Shown here: positions 60,702 through 64,000 of the stretch, in pieces
Layout: every line of letters starts with the position of its first letter
Numbering within the stretch: the stretch's first letter is position 1
From: Saturnia japonica
Lineage: Eukaryota; Arthropoda; Insecta; Lepidoptera; Saturniidae
Direction: 5' to 3'
Assembly: GCA_033032175.1 (NCBI GenBank)
Contig: CM065322.1
Coordinates: 8,060,001 to 8,124,000, forward strand
Length of the DNA: 64,000 nt
Notes under the pieces: model-generated
Database searches by the model: none
What the model was told of the DNA's origin: nothing
What the model saw: the letters and a program-made list of their open reading frames with translations, nothing else
Translations under genes and position numbers: made by a program

Positions 60702-61296
60702 TTTTTTTTTTTTTTGAACTGACTACACTGTTAGCCTTAGGGGCCCTATCGTCAAACAGAGCCGCTGCGGCTTTTACAGCTTCACCGGACTTGGGGGCGA
60801 GCGCTTAGGGCACTCAGCCGCGAAAGTTTGTGACGACCCGCACGAGGGTGCCAGAGTGGCCGAACCTCGGCTCGGGCGGTCGTCGCGAATGCGAAAGAGT
60901 CGCGATCTAACTAATTCCCTAATCCTAAGAGAATTCGAACTAACTAATATATACTCATATGCACGTTCCCCTCCTCCTGGGAGGAAGGAGTGGACCATGC
61001 GTATGTGTATTTAATAATCGGAATGGTTTTTCTACACTAACTAGCGCATTAGTCTAACTAGCGCAAAAAAAGAAAAAAAAAGGTCCCTTACAGAACCTAT
61101 GTACCTGTGTGGTGTGCACGTGTGTGTGTTCATACGTGTGTAATGTTGTGTGTGGGTAACTAAGTGTTGCACGTATAGTGTCACTTTGTATCGCGCAGGC
61201 GGCTGCCTGACCCAAGGGTTTCACACCGAGGAACGGACCTAGGCTTGGGTTGCCGCTAGAGAGGGTGGACGTGACGGGTGTGCGGGAGCAGATATC
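60702..61296 (-). mobile_element. LINE 3' end fragment, poly(T) on + strand
   Basis: Begins with a T run and gaactgactacactgttagc, nearly the same as 16070-16150, and then extends about 500 bases further through GC-rich sequence. The candidate target duplication TGTTCGTTTTTT occurs at 60691-60702 and 61297-61308. Short ORFs show no domain. Confidence 0.6.
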
Positions 61297-61744
61297 TGTT
61301 CGTTTTTTCGTACTATTATTATAATATAAAATGGAGTCACAAACGCTATACGGTCTGCCATAGACAAAATACTCTAATCGTCCAATCAGAGATGAGAGCA
61401 CTCGTTCACGGTGCACGCGGGTGTAGGAATGAAATCACGCGGTGCGGGAGGCGAGCTCAGTCCGATGCGGCTCATGTCACCGCGTAAAAGGTCGCCTTAT
61501 AAAATAGTACGCGTTTTATCTGCGACGACGGCGCTTGGAAGGAGCACTGCTACAAGCCTAATTAACAACAACATGTTTATTATTGCATGAGAATTAAAAT
61601 AAAAAACTAATCCCTTTTTTTGGCCACCCTAATGTATACTATATCTACCTATATACAATTTTAATAAAATGTCCAAAGAAAAACATCCTGTAAAAAATGG
61701 GCTAAGTCTCGACCGAGATGTTTTGTTTTGAAGAAGTAGTGAAA

Positions 61745-62099
61745 ATTCATGCGGTACCCATTTCTCGAGCTTTCTCACTTTTCCAATTTGTTTCAACTGA
61801 ATTAAAATTGTTTATTCACTCACACCGAAGCCTGCCGCTAACTCTGACTTGGTTTGTGATGTATCCGCTTCCACGATCACCTTTAATTCTTCATTATCAA
61901 CTAGGGACTCCGGCCATCCACGGAGTTTGTTTCTTAGGTCAAAATTTCCAGAACGAAAAGAAAAAAACCCAAAACGTACCGTGCTTTCTTTTACAGTAAC
62001 TTCCCCATACACATCAATAATCCTTCAAGCTGTTTCTGCAACGCTAATGCCACGGTGGAACTCATATTTGTAAATAACGCGATATTTTAAATTTTCCAT
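61745..62099 (-). pseudogene. mariner transposase N-terminal fragment
   Basis: Minus-strand start codon at 62097-62099 (MENLKYRVIYKYEFHRGIS), a TGA in the next part (after SVAETA), then VTVKESTVRFGFFSFRSGNF, VDNEELKVIVEADTSQTKSE and LAAGFGVSE with a TAA, followed by LIQLKQIGKVRKLEKWVPHE. Same subfamily as 51518-52385, opposite strand, more truncated: no catalytic residues remain. Confidence 0.85.
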
Positions 62100-62950
62100 T
62101 TCGAAGGTATAAAAACACTGACACTGGCAAAACAAGAAGAAAAAAACAGAGGACATGGCTTCGGCCTAAATAAATGACACCTGAACAAGTACTATAAAAA
62201 CATCTGACTTGACCGCATGGTCTAGTTACCTTTGCCTTTCCTTTTCACGAAGGAAGAGAAGAACTATACCAAAAACAAAGCTAACGCAGTGTTGACAAGT
62301 TGGTCATTTTGTGGCTATATCTGGCAACATTTAATATTGATTTAGCCACAAATTTAGCAACTTTTATTTAGTAATAGACAATATTTTATATTTCCATACC
62401 ATAGCACTTGTTATCACATAAATACAATGCCAGCGGAGAATCAGTATTTCATGATGTGCCTCTGACGGCTCTATCACAAATGCGAGGGGGAAAGATTATT
62501 AAAATTTAGCATCCTGAGGGTGGTAAAAAAAGTTGGTATAGAAATGAGATAAGCTTACATACACATAATTATTTAGTAAGAAAAAAAGATATTACTTAAA
62601 AACTGCTTACCTTGTTTCTAAAAAACCAGATTCATCAATGTCTAATGAGTGTTATGATGAATCATCGTTTAAATATTTAAAATATTTTTGTTAAGAACTT
62701 GTGTTTGTTTTCAAGCCAAATTTTTAGCCACTTTTTAACGTATGAAATTTTTAACATTCAAGCAAATTCATCATAGTGGTTTCCCATTTCTTTGTTTTTT
62801 GACATGGCAGCACTGACATACTTCACTTTTGACGTTTTGACTTTCTCGTAATACTTTTTCCATGTATTTGTGAAATAATAATAAACACAGTAGTTTGTTA
62901 TGTGTTTATAATATAAGGAATTGCTTTTTTACTTTAAATGAATAGGCAAT

Positions 62951-63072
62951 ATGGCAGATTTTGATGCTATTTATCCCGACGATCTTGAGGATATTGAGGA
63001 AAATATAGAAGAGACTCATGTGACATTAGTGCCTGATCCGATAGTTGTTCGTGGAGCTGGTAATATGACAGT
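62951..63072 (+). CDS. CHIC2: CHIC-family (cysteine-rich hydrophobic domain) protein, first exon
   Basis: Exon of 40 codons plus two bases, with donor GT|gtaagc at 63073. The peptide starts MADFDAIYPDDLEDIEENIE and ends with VPDPIVVRGAGNMTV. This matches the N terminus of CHIC1/CHIC2, where MADFD, an acidic stretch and PDPVVVRGSGHVTV precede FGLSNKF in the next exon; the exon also ends in the expected place. CHIC proteins are palmitoylated, membrane-associated proteins of vesicles and plasma membrane (family knowledge). The Cys-rich domain lies beyond the window. No TATA box is evident, fitting a housekeeping promoter. Confidence 0.85.
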
Positions 63073-64000
63073 GTAAGCTTCTAATTGATTAGTACCTTAT
63101 TTATTATTGTCAGCTGTTAGGTCTTAGGAGACATTAGACACTAAAAAAGAATGCTCTTTAATAAACTTGAGAACAAAGTTATTCTCGTTTCTTTGTCATT
63201 ATGCATTATCTTGAAGGACAGTTTCTACAGAAAGGTTTTGATCGTAAGCCAATTAATTTTACTTTATGTAGCATGTTTGTTTCTTCACGATTTTATATCA
63301 CAATGGATTTAAAATTACAATTTTGTTTGTTTAGTATTAAGATTGAATTTTTAATTGTCATTTTATTACTTATATTAATTAATCAGATTTATATTATAGG
63401 CACATAATTGTAGCATTTACAACATATAGATAAGCATATTAATGAGTGTATTGCTTAATTAATGAAAATACCATTTTATTCTTATAGACAATTAATAAAA
63501 TTTAAATGTCTGTTTGTAATGTCAAAACAACAGATTTTTACTATATGTATATGAAAGTATCAATAGAAAAATACCAATTTTTAAAATTTTCTGTAGTTCC
63601 AACAGAATAAGAGGAGTGTTATAAGTTTAACCTGTTTATCTGTAGCATCATAGCTTACAAACAACTAAACTAATTTTAAACTAGTTTTTTTTTTTTTTTT
63701 TGAAAGGTGATGTAGTCAACGAGTGTTCTTAGCTATAATTCAAGAAAATCTGTTCAGCTGTTTAAAGGTTATCAGCTCTTTTCTAGTTAAAAATAGATTT
63801 GAGCATCTTCAACAGGTCTGTTTGAGTAGAGATATTGATGCTTGTGTTGGAGGTTTATTAAATTTTCAATTTACCTTGTATAGTTTAATATTAAAAAGTT
63901 GGAAGTTACATATAAGGTAATCTGTGTAAAACTTCAAAAATGTTATTGCCTATTATTTTCTATTCAGTACAGTATTAGAATTGTATTAATATTAATTTTG
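63073..64000. other. First intron of the CHIC-family gene (partial)
   Basis: No exon recognised. 63500-63600 (gtctgtttgtaatgtcaaaa) matches the repeat at 130-240 at the start of the window. Confidence 0.6.

Overview
The window reads as nuclear DNA of a moth or butterfly (Lepidoptera). The evidence is a cluster of RR-2 cuticular protein genes (CPR), each with a tiny first exon and a TATA box, set in AT-rich sequence. That sequence is full of lepidopteran-type repeats: tRNA-derived SINEs, LINE 3' ends, Tc1/mariner and Harbinger elements. The species cannot be named from the sequence alone.

Genes. There are seven CPR genes: two on + (CPR-a 3466-6641, CPR-b 16772-17431) and five on - (CPR-c 21144-23147, CPR-d 24948-26371, CPR-e 32378-33093, CPR-f 45264-47122, CPR-g 54380-56669). 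All encode secreted chitin-binding proteins of the exo- and procuticle. Each splits its signal peptide with a phase-0 intron after only 2-4 codons. CPR-b, CPR-d and CPR-e are close paralogs. CPR-f is divergent, and CPR-g carries an extra intron inside the chitin-binding domain. Three unrelated genes share the region: an intronless TPR gene resembling TTC25/ODAD4 (18535-20316, -), the first exon of a CHIC-family gene at the right edge (62951-63072, +), and a terminal coding exon of an unrecognised gene (50973-51129, +). A truncated COX5B-like copy lies at 36230-36448.

Repeats, left to right: LINE 3' fragments (about 2070-2645, 7952-8346); an RTE-like LINE with one reading frame and three nonsense codons (about 9656-13090, -); a Tc1 element with one nonsense codon (about 14503-15846); a Tc1-type MITE inside the CPR-c intron; a GC-rich retroposon with perfect target-site duplications and eleven stem-loops (23591-24677); a SINE (30340-30610); a decayed viral helicase (about 34120-35340, -); a 116-bp satellite (37228-38836); a Harbinger-type element (39830-40855); mariner remains (51630-52385 and 61745-62099); and a Ty3/gypsy-type gag-protease remnant (59329-60530).

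The CPR genes probably work together in building cuticle and are likely regulated individually from their own core promoters, since they are spaced 1-12 kb apart. The most unusual structures are the stem-loop array in the retroposon, the unidentified 51-residue exon, the endogenous viral helicase with a 30-base G run, and the GC-AG intron of CPR-a.
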